Translations under genes and position numbers: made by a program
Shown here: positions 23,972 to 33,100 of the stretch, in pieces
Numbering within the stretch: position 1 is the first letter of the stretch
How the letters are laid out: the number at the start of each line of letters is the position of its first letter
The notes under the pieces: model-generated
Databases searched by the model: none
Told to the model about the DNA's origin: nothing
What the model saw: the letters and a program-made list of their open reading frames with translations, nothing else
Assembly (NCBI GenBank): GCA_020073005.1
Contig: JAIQFX010000016.1
Location: forward strand, 1-64,000
Reading direction: 5' to 3'
DNA from: Terriglobia bacterium
Lineage (GTDB): Bacteria; Acidobacteriota; Vicinamibacteria; Vicinamibacterales; CAVVIG01
DNA: 64,000 nt

Positions 23972-25012
23972 TCATTGCGTTCTCGTCTTCTCGTGTACGT
24001 ATCTCGCCAGCGCCTGCACGTGCTCGAGCGACGTCATCGGGAGAATGCCGTGGCCCAGATTGAAGATGTGCCCCGGACGTCCGCCCGCGCGCGCGAGGAT
24101 GTCGTCGGTCGCGGCGAAGACGCGATCGAGCGGGCCGAGCAGCAGCGTCGGATCCAGATTGCCCTGGATCGCGCGGTCCGCGCCGATCCGGGTCCACGCT
24201 TCGTCGAGCGGCGTGCGCCAGTCGGCGCCGATGACGTCGCCGCCGGCCTCGCGCAGCTCGCGGAGGATGCTGCCGGTGCCCACGCCGAAATGAATCGTCG
24301 GCACGCCGAGCGGCGCGATCTGTTCGAAGATGCGCCGCGTGTGCGGCAGGATGAACTCGCGGTAGTCGGCCGCGTTGAGCGCGCCGACCCAGGAGTCGAA
24401 CACTTGCACGACGTCGACGCCGGCTTCGATCTGCGCCGTGAGATAGTCGCCGATGACGCCCGCGAGCGTGTCGCAGAAGCGATGCCATGCGGCGGGCGAG
24501 CCGTACATCAACGCCTTCGTGTGCGCGAACGAGCTCGAGTGGCCGCCCTCGATGGCGTACGACGCCAGCGTGAACGGCGCGCCGGCGAAGCCGATGAGCG
24601 GGACGCGGCCGCCCAGCTCGTGCTTGATCATCTGGATCGCTTCGAGGACGTAGGACAGCGACTGCCGCGGTTCGAACGGACGCACGCGCGCCAGGTCGGC
24701 TTCGGTGCGCAGCGGCTGTTCGATCGCCGGACCTTCGCCATGTACGAAATCGAACTTGATGCCGAGCGGTTCGAGCGGCAGAAGTAGGTCGGAAAACAGA
24801 ATCGCGGCGTCCACCTCGATCCGGCGGACCGGCTGCAGCGTGACTTCGGTCGCCAGATCAGGCGTCCGGCACAGATCGAGCAGGGAATAGCGCTCGCGCA
24901 AGCTGCGGTACTCGCTCATGTACCGTCCCGCCTGCCGCATGAACCAGACTGGCGTGGCGTCGACCGGCTGCCTTCTGCAGGCCTTGAGAAATCGGCTGCC
25001 CGGATCCGTCAG
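23972..25012 (-). CDS. hemE: Uroporphyrinogen decarboxylase, probable CTG start
   Basis: The enzyme removes four carboxyl groups from uroporphyrinogen III. The first ATG (24940) lies inside the conserved PVWFMRQAGRYM and would drop the N terminus. Extending the frame upstream adds RFLKACRRQPVDATPVWF, which is exactly the usual HemE start. The only candidate start there is CTG at 25012, preceded by AAGGTG and overlapping the upstream TGA as CTGA. With it the protein has 346 residues, normal for HemE. Further landmarks are GFAGAPFTLASYAIEGG and FNLGHGILP. Confidence 0.85.
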   Translation of the reverse strand: MTDPGSRFLKACRRQPVDATPVWFMRQAGRYMSEYRSLRERYSLLDLCRTPDLATEVTLQPVRRIEVDAAILFSDLLLPLEPLGIKFDFVHGEGPAIEQPLRTEADLARVRPFEPRQSLSYVLEAIQMIKHELGGRVPLIGFAGAPFTLASYAIEGGHSSSFAHTKALMYGSPAAWHRFCDTLAGVIGDYLTAQIEAGVDVVQVFDSWVGALNAADYREFILPHTRRIFEQIAPLGVPTIHFGVGTGSILRELREAGGDVIGADWRTPLDEAWTRIGADRAIQGNLDPTLLLGPLDRVFAATDDILARAGGRPGHIFNLGHGILPMTSLEHVQALARYVHEKTRTQ

Positions 25013-25434
25013 TGGGTCACCTTGAGGAGGTTGCGGGCCAGACCCACTAAGTCCTCGAGCCAGAGCGGCTTGAAGCGCAACTCGGCGCCGAGTTCGCGCA
25101 GTTCGGTCGAAACCGAGTCGTCGAGGAAGTAATCGCCGGTCACGATGGCGACCGGAACGGACCGCTGGTCGTCGTGGGCCCGGAGGCGGCGCAGGAATCC
25201 CAGGCCATCGAGCAGGGGCATGCGCAGATCCAGGATGATTGCGTCCGGGTGGTTCTGTTCGGCTTCGCGCAGCCCGGTCTCGGCGTTGACGGCCGTGCGG
25301 ACCTGGTAGCCCTCGAGACGCAACATGCGCGCAAACGTATGCGTGACCCCCTCGTCGTCATCGACGATCAGGATCTTCGCCGCCGCGTCGTCCGCTGTCA
25401 GGCTTCGCACGTCTGGCAGTATTTTACCTGACAT
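25009..25434 (-). CDS. Single-domain response regulator (REC)
   Basis: This 141-residue protein is a receiver domain with ILIVDDDEGVTHTF (acidic pocket), Asp in AIILDLRMPLLDG and Lys in LRFKPLWLED. It has no output domain. Its stop overlaps the proposed CTG start of hemE, so the two genes appear translationally coupled, an unusual pairing of signalling with haem synthesis. No kinase is adjacent. Confidence 0.85.
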   Translation of the reverse strand: MSGKILPDVRSLTADDAAAKILIVDDDEGVTHTFARMLRLEGYQVRTAVNAETGLREAEQNHPDAIILDLRMPLLDGLGFLRRLRAHDDQRSVPVAIVTGDYFLDDSVSTELRELGAELRFKPLWLEDLVGLARNLLKVTH

Positions 25435-25492
25435 TCCTATGTTAGACTTCCGCGTTTGATGTCCTGATTATCCAACCGTTTGGAGGCGCTCG

Positions 25493-26068
25493 GTGAGCCC
25501 GATTCTGGTGCGGCCGGTCCGTGAGCAGCTGGAACACGACCGCATTATCCGGTTGTTACAAAACAAGTTTCGCCGAAAGTACGAAGCCGGCATCAACCCC
25601 GGTGCGGAGCAGAACTCGCCCCTGAGTTCCGGCACGGCGACCCTGTTTCCCGACCTCGTGCTCATGTCCCTGGACCGCGGCCATCGGCCCCAGGTGGTGG
25701 TCGAGGTCGAAACGGGCGAATCGGTCAATCACCTGGAAGCCCTGGCCCAGTGGGCGCACTTCTCAAAATTGCGCCCGGCGTTCCACTTGTACGTGCCGGC
25801 GGGCATGGTCGAGGTCGCGCGGCGGCTGTGCGAGGACAACCAGATCCACGTGGGCGAGATCTGGAGCTACCAGATGCTGGGGGACCAGCCCCGCTTCGCG
25901 CTCGTTCACCGCAGCCGCGAATCATCCGGGGCCGCGCGTGTCCGCGCCGCCAAGCCGGCCGCCGCGCCGAAGAAGGCCGCCAGCCGCGCCGCGAAACCTG
26001 CGCGCCGCGGCAAGCCGGCGCGCGCGGCGAAGCCGAAGAAGCCCGCTCGCGCCGCGAAGCACAAGTAA
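25493..26068 (+). CDS. PD-(D/E)XK-like protein with histone H1-like tail
   Basis: This 191-residue protein starts at GTG after a GGAGG site. Residues 50-75 read FPDLVLMSL and PQVVVEVETGESV, the spacing of acidic residues in PD-(D/E)XK nuclease folds, although no clear trailing Lys is seen (EVET rather than ExK). From about residue 140 to the end it is an Ala/Lys/Pro/Arg tail (KPAAAPKKAASRAAKPARRG) like bacterial histone H1 homologues, which binds nucleic acid non-specifically. It lies next to another basic-tail gene. Function unknown; DNA binding is likely. Confidence 0.6.
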   Translation: MSPILVRPVREQLEHDRIIRLLQNKFRRKYEAGINPGAEQNSPLSSGTATLFPDLVLMSLDRGHRPQVVVEVETGESVNHLEALAQWAHFSKLRPAFHLYVPAGMVEVARRLCEDNQIHVGEIWSYQMLGDQPRFALVHRSRESSGAARVRAAKPAAAPKKAASRAAKPARRGKPARAAKPKKPARAAKHK

Positions 26069-26073
26069 GTCGC

Positions 26074-26739
26074 GTGGCGTTCCTCAGGTTCTCGCGCGAC
26101 AAACGAGGGTACGAACACTTCGCGCTCGTCCAACCCACGACCAACCGGCGCGGGACGACGCGGCAGCGCGTGCTCTACTTGTATCGCACGCCGCCCGACA
26201 TCAAGGTCGGGCGCGAGCCGTTCGACGAAGCGGTCCGCCGCGCGCTCGAGACGCAGTACCCCGACATCAGCTTCGACTGGCGGAAGATCCTCGAGACGCC
26301 GATTCCCTCGGCGGATGCCGAGCGCTGGCGCGAGCGGCGTCGCGCGGAGCGCGCCGCGCGGCAGGCGGCGTCAGCGGAGACCGCCGCTGAAGAAGCGGAA
26401 GCGAGCGCGCCTGCCGTTCCCGAAGATCTCGATCTGCCGACGCTGCCGCAAGAGCCGGCGGGTGGGGAAACCCTCGCGGGCCGCGAGGCCGCGGGCCAGG
26501 CCGTCCCGACTTCGGCAGGTCCAGGGGCGCCGGCACCGGCTGGCGACGCGGCACGGAGACGGCGGCGGCGCCGGCGCGGCCGCCGCGGACGTCCCGAAGG
26601 CGCCGTCGCAACATCCGCGACAACGCCGTCCGGGCCAGCGTCCGAAGCCGGCGGCGCCACTCCCGATCCTGGTCACGTCGCTGAAGCTGAAGAGCCGCAC
26701 GAGCCCGAGTCGACGGATACCGAATCCGCAGGAGAGTAA
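26074..26739 (+). CDS. Hypothetical protein with arginine-rich and acidic tail
   Basis: This protein of about 221 residues starts at a GTG. The first 95 residues form a compact domain (FLRFSRDKRGYEHFALVQPT, RVLYLYRTPPDIKVGREPFD, YPDISFDWRKIL). After that it is disordered, with an Ala/Glu segment, a block of eight arginines (RRRRRRRRGRRGRP) and an acidic end. The globular part is known to me only as an acidobacterial hypothetical. It follows the PD-(D/E)XK-like gene after five bases, so the two basic-tail proteins are probably cotranscribed and may act on the same nucleic acid. Confidence 0.6.
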   Translation: MAFLRFSRDKRGYEHFALVQPTTNRRGTTRQRVLYLYRTPPDIKVGREPFDEAVRRALETQYPDISFDWRKILETPIPSADAERWRERRRAERAARQAASAETAAEEAEASAPAVPEDLDLPTLPQEPAGGETLAGREAAGQAVPTSAGPGAPAPAGDAARRRRRRRRGRRGRPEGAVATSATTPSGPASEAGGATPDPGHVAEAEEPHEPESTDTESAGE

Positions 26740-26778
26740 GTCATCGCGTCACACTCGCGGCGATCCGCGTCGACGGCC

Positions 26779-27432
26779 TTGGCACTTCTGGCCGCCGGGC
26801 TCGTGTTGTGGTGGGGCGGCCGCACGATCGCGCCGCAGCTCTTGACCGCCGTGGCGCACGTTCGCGAGCTCGGCGCGATCGCGCCGCTCGGATTCATCGC
26901 GGTGTACGTCGTGGCCGTTGTCGTCCTCGTGCCTGCCGCCGTGCTCACCATCGCGGGCGCGGCGGTGTTCGGCCTCACGCGCGGTGCGTTGTACGGCTTC
27001 TGCGGCGCCGTGCTCGGATCGACCGCGGCGTTTCTGCTCGGCCGTCACGGCGCGCGGCGGTTCATCGCGCGCCACGCGGCAGCCATCCCGCGCGTGGTGG
27101 CCGTCGATCGCGCGGTCAGCGCGCAAGGGCGGCGCATCGTGTTTCTGCTGCGTCTCTCGCCGATTGTGCCGTTCAATTTTCTGAATTACGCCCTGAGCCT
27201 GACCGCGCTGTCGCTGGGCGATTTCCTGCTGGCATCGTTCGGGATGATTCCGGGCACGGTTATGTACGCTTATTACGGCAAAGTGACCGCGGAAGCCGTC
27301 GCCCTGGCCGGACAGGCTCAAGTGGCCCGGGATGCGTCCTACTATGCGCTGCTGCTGTTCGGTCTTGGCGCGACGGCGGTGGCGACAATCCTCGTGACCC
27401 GGGCGGCCCGGCGGGCGCTCGGCGATGTATAA
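26779..27432 (+). CDS. TVP38/TMEM64 (VTT) family membrane protein
   Basis: This protein of about 217 residues has the VTT domain of the DedA superfamily: GLTRGALYGFCGAVLGSTAAF, then LLRLSPIVPFNFLNYALSL and a re-entrant helix pair. Members are linked to lipid scrambling or undecaprenyl-phosphate transport. The TTG at 26779 is the first standard start, but an in-frame ATC at 26743, seven bases after AGGAGAG, would give a more natural N terminus (xASHSRRSASTALALLAAG). The start therefore stays uncertain. Confidence 0.78.
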   Translation: MALLAAGLVLWWGGRTIAPQLLTAVAHVRELGAIAPLGFIAVYVVAVVVLVPAAVLTIAGAAVFGLTRGALYGFCGAVLGSTAAFLLGRHGARRFIARHAAAIPRVVAVDRAVSAQGRRIVFLLRLSPIVPFNFLNYALSLTALSLGDFLLASFGMIPGTVMYAYYGKVTAEAVALAGQAQVARDASYYALLLFGLGATAVATILVTRAARRALGDV

Positions 27433-27433
27433 T
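27428..27433 (+). promoter_or_regulatory. Perfect -10 box (TATAAT) 8 bases before an ATG
   Basis: TATAAT overlaps the stop codon of the VTT gene and ends eight bases before the ATG at 27442, the same spacing as at 15937-15942. This predicts a leaderless mRNA for the VWFA-domain protein. No ribosome-binding site is seen. Confidence 0.6.
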
Positions 27434-27441
27434 TTGGCGAT

Positions 27442-28782
27442 ATGAAACTGAAAGCAAACGGTTTCTGGTCCACGGCACTCCTTGTGGCCCTGGCGGCGAG
27501 CCTGTCGGCGCAGGCGCCGGCGCCCGCCACGCAAGCGCCTCCCGCCGCGTCCGGCGAGCAGGAGAAACCGACCTTCAAAATCCAGGTCGACCTTGTCACG
27601 CAGGACATCGTCGTCAAGGACGACAAAGGCAATTTCATTCCCGACCTGAAGAAGGAAGACTTCGAGATCTACGAAGACGGCCTGAAGCAGGATATTTCGT
27701 CGATGACCGTCGTCACGGGCGGTCGCGTCACCAACGTCCTCGCGCCGCCGCCTCCGCCGCCGCCCGAGGGGATCATCCTGCCGCCGACGCGGCCGAAGAA
27801 CGACGTCTCGGGCCGCATCTTCGTGTTCTTCGTCGACGATCTCCACCTGCAGTTCCACAACACGGGGCGCGTGCGCGATCTGTTCAAGCGGATCTCGAAG
27901 GAGCTCGTCCACGAGGGCGACATGTTCGGGATCGTGTCGAGCGGGCCGTCGTCGATCGCCGTCGACATGACGTACGACAAGTCGCGCCTCGACGAAGCGA
28001 TCAAGAAGATCGCGGGCAGCGAGCTGAAGCCGACCGACATCATCAACGGGCCGTCCGGCGCCGAAGGCCCGAGCGAAGTCCGGTATCGCGCGCACGTCGC
28101 GTTCTCGACGATCAACGATCTGCTGACGAATCTCGAGCAGGTGCACAACCGCCGCAAGGCGCTGATCTACGTCAGCGACGGCTACGACTTCAATCCGTTC
28201 CAGGACGCGCGCCTCGGCCTCATGGATCCGAACTCGCCGTTCGCGCAGAACGAATTCGCGCGGACGCAGAATCAGATTCAGGCGCAGCAGAACTCGGACA
28301 GCGGCGGCTCCGCCGCTCCGGGAACCGACCCGTTCACACAGCAGCAGAAGCAGAGCGAGACGTTCGCCGACGCGGATCTCGCGCGCGAGCTCGGCGAGGT
28401 GACGCGCCAGGCCAACCGCGCGAACGTGACGATGTACACGATCGATCCGCGCGGGCTGGTGGGGATGGGCGACATCGACGAGCAGGTCGATCCGCAGCAG
28501 TGGAACGAGTACATCCGCAAGTCGCAGGACAGCCTGCGCGTCATCGCCGAAGAGACCGGCGGCGTCGCCGTCGTCAACCAGAACGACTTCAGCAAGGCGC
28601 TGAAGCGCATCGACGCCGAGACGAGCGACTACTACGTGCTGGGGTTCTACTCGAAGAATCCGGACGCGACGAAGCGGCGCCGGCAGATCGAAGTGAAGGT
28701 CGCCCGCAAGGGCGCGCAGATCTGGTCGCGCAAGGAGTACGTGCTCAAAGCCCCGCCAGTCGCTTCGTCGCAGCGGAAGTAA
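27442..28782 (+). CDS. Acidobacterial VWFA-related exported protein (TIGR03436)
   Basis: This 446-residue protein has a signal peptide (to about residue 25) and then FKIQVDLVTQDIVVKDDKGN and LKKEDFEIYEDGLKQDISSM, the hallmark opening of the acidobacterial VWFA family. The VWA-like domain runs from about 130 (RIFVFFVDDLHLQFHN) to 400 and has the MIDAS-like DDLH region, ending with TSDYYVLGFYSKNPD. The family is widespread and multicopy in Acidobacteriota; its function is unknown. Its 3' end overlaps the convergent methyltransferase gene by 38 bases. Confidence 0.9.
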   Translation: MKLKANGFWSTALLVALAASLSAQAPAPATQAPPAASGEQEKPTFKIQVDLVTQDIVVKDDKGNFIPDLKKEDFEIYEDGLKQDISSMTVVTGGRVTNVLAPPPPPPPEGIILPPTRPKNDVSGRIFVFFVDDLHLQFHNTGRVRDLFKRISKELVHEGDMFGIVSSGPSSIAVDMTYDKSRLDEAIKKIAGSELKPTDIINGPSGAEGPSEVRYRAHVAFSTINDLLTNLEQVHNRRKALIYVSDGYDFNPFQDARLGLMDPNSPFAQNEFARTQNQIQAQQNSDSGGSAAPGTDPFTQQQKQSETFADADLARELGEVTRQANRANVTMYTIDPRGLVGMGDIDEQVDPQQWNEYIRKSQDSLRVIAEETGGVAVVNQNDFSKALKRIDAETSDYYVLGFYSKNPDATKRRRQIEVKVARKGAQIWSRKEYVLKAPPVASSQRK

Positions 28783-29722
28783 GCTCAGCCTTTCGCATCC
28801 GCGCGGCCCGCGCCGGCAGCGTCGCCGGAGTGGCGGTCGCGCCCGCCGTGCCGGCCGCCCGCGCCGCGTACGCGTCGCGCGTGCGCGTCACGGCTTCCGC
28901 CAGATAGGTCTCGTCCAGATCCGCGCCGATGAAGTTCACGCCCAGGCGCGCGCACGCCACCGCCGTGCTGCCCAGCCCCGTGAACGGATCCATCGCGACG
29001 TCGATGCGCTTCAGCCCGTGCAGCCGCAGACACTGTTCGGGGAGCCGCGACGGAAACGTCGCCGGGTGCGGCCGATCGCGATCGCGCCGCTGGATCGTCT
29101 CGTACGGAATGAACCACGTGTTGCCGCGGCACCGCACGCCTTCGCCCGCGCCGCGCCAGCGGCTGATGTTCGACTCGTCCTGGTAGGGAACACCCAGCGC
29201 AAGGCGATCCAGACCCGTCGAGCCCTGCGGCGTGAAGTGGAAGATGAACTCGTGGCAGTCGTTCAGAAACCGCTCGCTGTTGATCGGCTTGTAGTGACCG
29301 ACCGCCAGATCGCGCGTCAGGCCCGCCGCCGCGCCGGCCGACGACCGCTCGATCGCAATCGACTTGATCCAATGAATGATGTTCTGCAGCCGGAGATGCT
29401 CGCGCGCCGCCTGCGCCACGTCCATCGCCGTCCAGGGATCGGTCGGCTTGGCGCCGACGTTCAGGAACAGCGAGCCGTCGGGACGAAGGACGCGCGCCGC
29501 GGCGGCAATCCACGTCCCGCTCCACGCGAGATATTCCGCGCGGGACAGGGTGTCGCTGTAGCTGTTGTACTGGATGCCGAGGTTATACGGCGGGGACGTG
29601 ACGATGACGTCGACGCTCTGCGCGGGGAGCTGCTTGAACAGATCGAGACAGTCCGTCAGGTAAAAGTTGCACTGCTGGCTGCCGGCCGTAACGATCTTGT
29701 AGGGCTTGAGGAGCACTGACAC
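28745..29722 (-). CDS. Orphan DNA methyltransferase (N4-cytosine/N6-adenine, beta type)
   Basis: This 325-residue protein has catalytic motif IV as TSPPYNLG (about residues 43-50) before the SAM-binding motif DPFTGLGSTAVA (about 245), the order of beta-class amino-methyltransferases; S-P-P-Y is most frequent in N4-cytosine enzymes. The C-terminal 50 residues are Ala/Arg-rich. No restriction enzyme or specificity subunit is adjacent, so it is an orphan candidate for epigenetic regulation. The start codon is a GTG at 29722, with a second GTG two codons later. Confidence 0.85.
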   Translation of the reverse strand: MSVLLKPYKIVTAGSQQCNFYLTDCLDLFKQLPAQSVDVIVTSPPYNLGIQYNSYSDTLSRAEYLAWSGTWIAAAARVLRPDGSLFLNVGAKPTDPWTAMDVAQAAREHLRLQNIIHWIKSIAIERSSAGAAAGLTRDLAVGHYKPINSERFLNDCHEFIFHFTPQGSTGLDRLALGVPYQDESNISRWRGAGEGVRCRGNTWFIPYETIQRRDRDRPHPATFPSRLPEQCLRLHGLKRIDVAMDPFTGLGSTAVACARLGVNFIGADLDETYLAEAVTRTRDAYAARAAGTAGATATPATLPARAARMRKAELTSAATKRLAGL

Positions 29723-29812
29723 GCCTGTGTTTCGGCACAGACCGTCGTCAGCCTTAGAGTGAGGTGGGGCGCGCCGGCTACAGGGGCTGTGGCCGACGAG
29801 TCACAGCGACGG

Positions 29813-30025
29813 TCAGGAGGCCTTACGGGTCAGCGCGACCGGTGCGGCGACCGCGAGGCGCTCGATCGCGACTGTATGATTCCGCCGGTGGCCGTGGCTG
29901 CCGCACGTCTGGCCTTTTTCCTCGACATACGTCACTTCCCGGCTCGTCGCGACCTCGCGATAGCGGCCGAGCACGCATCCACACGCCAGCGTCGTGAACC
30001 CGAGGAGCCGAACCAAACTCATCAT
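29813..30025 (-). CDS. Small lipoprotein, hypothetical
   Basis: This 70-residue protein has a signal peptide with lipobox TLACGC and a short mature region, EVTYVEEKGQTCGSHGHRRN, containing one Cys and several His residues. A GGGAGG site lies upstream of a tandem ATG pair at 30025 and 30022. Its codon use matches neighbours and it stands alone between divergent or convergent genes. Homology not recognised. Confidence 0.5.
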   Translation of the reverse strand: MMSLVRLLGFTTLACGCVLGRYREVATSREVTYVEEKGQTCGSHGHRRNHTVAIERLAVAAPVALTRKAS

Positions 30026-30147
30026 GCCCTCCCTCTCCTTCCTCGGACTGAGCAAGCGTCATGCCGACCGGTCGGGCTGTCCGCGTCGGGACCTATTACA
30101 CATATCGGCACTTCATCAGGGGAGGCGCACCCCCTGGGAACGCCGGG

Positions 30148-33100
30148 TCAGCGGGTGCCGGCGATGACGGCGCGCGCGTGGGATAACCCGGATCGGGCGG
30201 GCGCAGACGAGGGGTCGATCGCGAGCGCGCTGGCGAAATAGTCCGCCGCGGCCGTGGCGTGCGCGGACCGCAGGCTGAAGGTGCCGGCGTTCACGTAGCC
30301 GGACGGATCTCGTGGGTTCAGGCGGATGTACGCATCGAACGCGGACTGGGCGCACTCGCGGCGGCCCAGCGTGGCGCAGGCGGCGCCCAGCAGTCCGCGC
30401 GCGCGCGCGTGATCCGGCGCGGCGTCCACCACTTGTCGGGCCGCCGCCACCGCGTCCTCGTGGCGTCCCTTGAGAAACAACGCGACCGCGCGGTAGTAGC
30501 GCGGATCGATCCGCTCGGGGAACCGGCCGGCCATCGCGTCAGCCAGCTGAGACAGACGGTCGCCGTCGCCGGCATCCGCCAGCACTGAGGCCAGCTGCTC
30601 GCCGGGCCGCGGATCATCGGGCGCCAGCGGCAACGCGTCCGACGCCGCCTGCAGCGCGCCCTGCGTATCGCCGCCGACGGCGAGGATCCGCGAGAGTTCG
30701 ATTCGCACGGGTGCGTTGCGCGGATCTCGCGCCGCGAGGGCGCGAAGCCATTCGCGCTCGTCGTTCAGATGTCCGGAGCCGCCTGCCGCGTCGGATAAAC
30801 CGGAGAGCGCGGCGACGTTCCGGCTGTCGATGGCAGTCGCTTGACGGAACGCGTCGTACGCCGGCGCGAACGCCTGCGCCTTCAACTCCATCATGCCGCG
30901 CGACGCCCACGCGACCGCGTCCGCGCGTTCGAAGGCCTCGCGCACGGCGGGCACGCGCTCGGGATTGAGCGCGCGGATGGCGACGACGTTCTCGTCCTTC
31001 GCCCGTCCGTAGATCCCGCGCGGCGCGGAGTACTCGAGGACCGTGCGATCGTCGGTCTGGATGAGCGCATCGCCGGCGTACCGCGCGATCTCGGCGGGCC
31101 CGCCGGCATAGAGCGACAGTAACGCGAACGGCGCCGTGCCTTCGGTCACGCCGACCGGCGCGAGCAGCGCGGCCGCTCTACCTTGGCGGGCGCCGGCGTC
31201 GACGGCCGCGAGCCGCGGTGCGATCGCGTCGGCGTTGGCGCCGATCAGCAGCAGGTCGCCGTCGCCGACGAGCCACAACGTCGCCTGCGGGAAAACGGAC
31301 GTGAACGTCCGGACGATCGAGCGCAGATCCGCGGGGCTGATGTCATAGGTATGCGCCCACTGGCAGAGCAGCCCGCCGGGTTTCAGTTTCGATCGCGCCG
31401 CCTCGAAGAATTCGCGCGTGAAGAGCGACGCCACGCCGGCCATCCACGGGTTCGAGGGTTCCGACACGATGACGTCGTAGCGGCGCGGCGTGAGCAGCAG
31501 GTGCGAGCGCCCGTCGCCGACGATCAGCCGCACGCCGGGCTGCGCGAGGACGCGGCCGTTCTCGGCGTCGAAATGATGCGACGCCTCGACGACCTCCGGC
31601 GAGATCTCGACGACGTCCGCGTGGCGCACCGTGCCGGGCGCGAGCGCGGCGTCGGCGGTGACGCCGCTGCCAAGGCCGATGATGCACACCTCCTCGGCGT
31701 GGCCGTGAATGATGACCGGCAGCAGTCCGAGCAGCCGCTGCGTCAGCATGTCGCCGGCGTTCGACGCGTCGACCTTGCCGTCGATCGCGAGCGATCGCGT
31801 GCCGGTCAGCAGCCGCACGCTGACGGTGCCGGCGGCGCCCTCCTTGTAGTACTCGAGCGTGCCGGCGCGGAGCACGGCGTCGAGATCCGCCGAGCCGAGG
31901 TAGGCGGCGTACTTGTAGGCGCCGCTCGCGAGCAGCGCGCGGTCCCAGGGCGGCGTCAGCGTGATGCCGGCCGCTGCGGCGATCGCGGCGGCGATCGGCA
32001 GGCCGATCGTCCTCAGCTGCGCGCGCGCTTCATGCGATTGCCGGAGCGCGGCCGCGAGGCACGCGGCGCCGCCGATCGCGGCGACGAGCGCGGCGTCGCG
32101 AATCGTCGCGCGCAGGCCCAGTCGCGGAATCAGCACGAAGCCCGCGACGAGCGCGCCGGCGATCGCGCCGATCGTGTTGGCCGTGTAGACGCGCGCCGTG
32201 TCCCGCACGATGGTGGCCGCGTCGCCGGCGACGGCGAGGGCCAGCGGGAAGGCGGCGCCGAGCGCGACGGTCATCGGCAGCAGGAGCAGGGCGACGCCGA
32301 TCGCCTGCGCGAAGACGACGCCGCTGAAATCCGCGGAGGGATCCGCGACCTGCGCCGCGACGGTGAGCGGCATCCGCGTCGCGCCGTACCATGCCGCGGC
32401 ATTCGCGGCCACGGCGCCGCCAATCAGGACGAGGGCGAGCCACACCGCCGGCCTGCCGACGCGGCGGGCGAGCCGTGCGCCGGCGGCGGACCCCAGCGCC
32501 AGGCCCGCGATGAACGCCGCGGCCATCGTCGCGAACGCGTAGGTCGTCGGACCGATGACCATCGCCAGCAGTCGCGTCCAGGCGACTTCGTACACGAGCG
32601 CGGCGAAGCCGGAGACCGCCGTCGCCGCGAGCGCGACCGCGGGCATCGGAGACGAAGAGGAACGCAGAGACCGCTGAGACCGCAGAGAGAGATCCTGTTT
32701 CTTTTTTGTTTTTCTCTCTGCGCGTTCTGCGGGTTCTGCGTTGATCGTCGTCGTCGTCGTCGCGCCCGACGCGATCCAGAGCGCGCCGGCCGCAGCGCCG
32801 AGATTCAGAGCGATGCCGATCCACGTGGTGCCGCGGAGGCCGAGCGCCGGGATCAGCCAGAAGCCGGCGGCGAGCGCGCCGGCGGCCGCGCCGGCGGTGT
32901 TCATCGCGTACAGCCGCCCCGCGTCAGCAGCGCTGCTGGCGTACCAACGTGTCGCGATGGGATAGGTCGCGCCCATCGCGATCGCCGGCAGCCCGACGAG
33001 GCCGAGGCAGAGGGCGAGGCGGATCACGCCAAAGCGCAGCGGCGCGCCGCCGTCGGCGTACGCCCACGCCAGCGCCGGCACGGCCGCGCGGAGCGCGAAG

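Noticed and set aside
28745-29722. Restriction-modification system with the PD-(D/E)XK-like gene at 25493.
   Set aside because: The two are 2.7 kb apart with unrelated genes between, on opposite strands, and the nuclease motif is incomplete.
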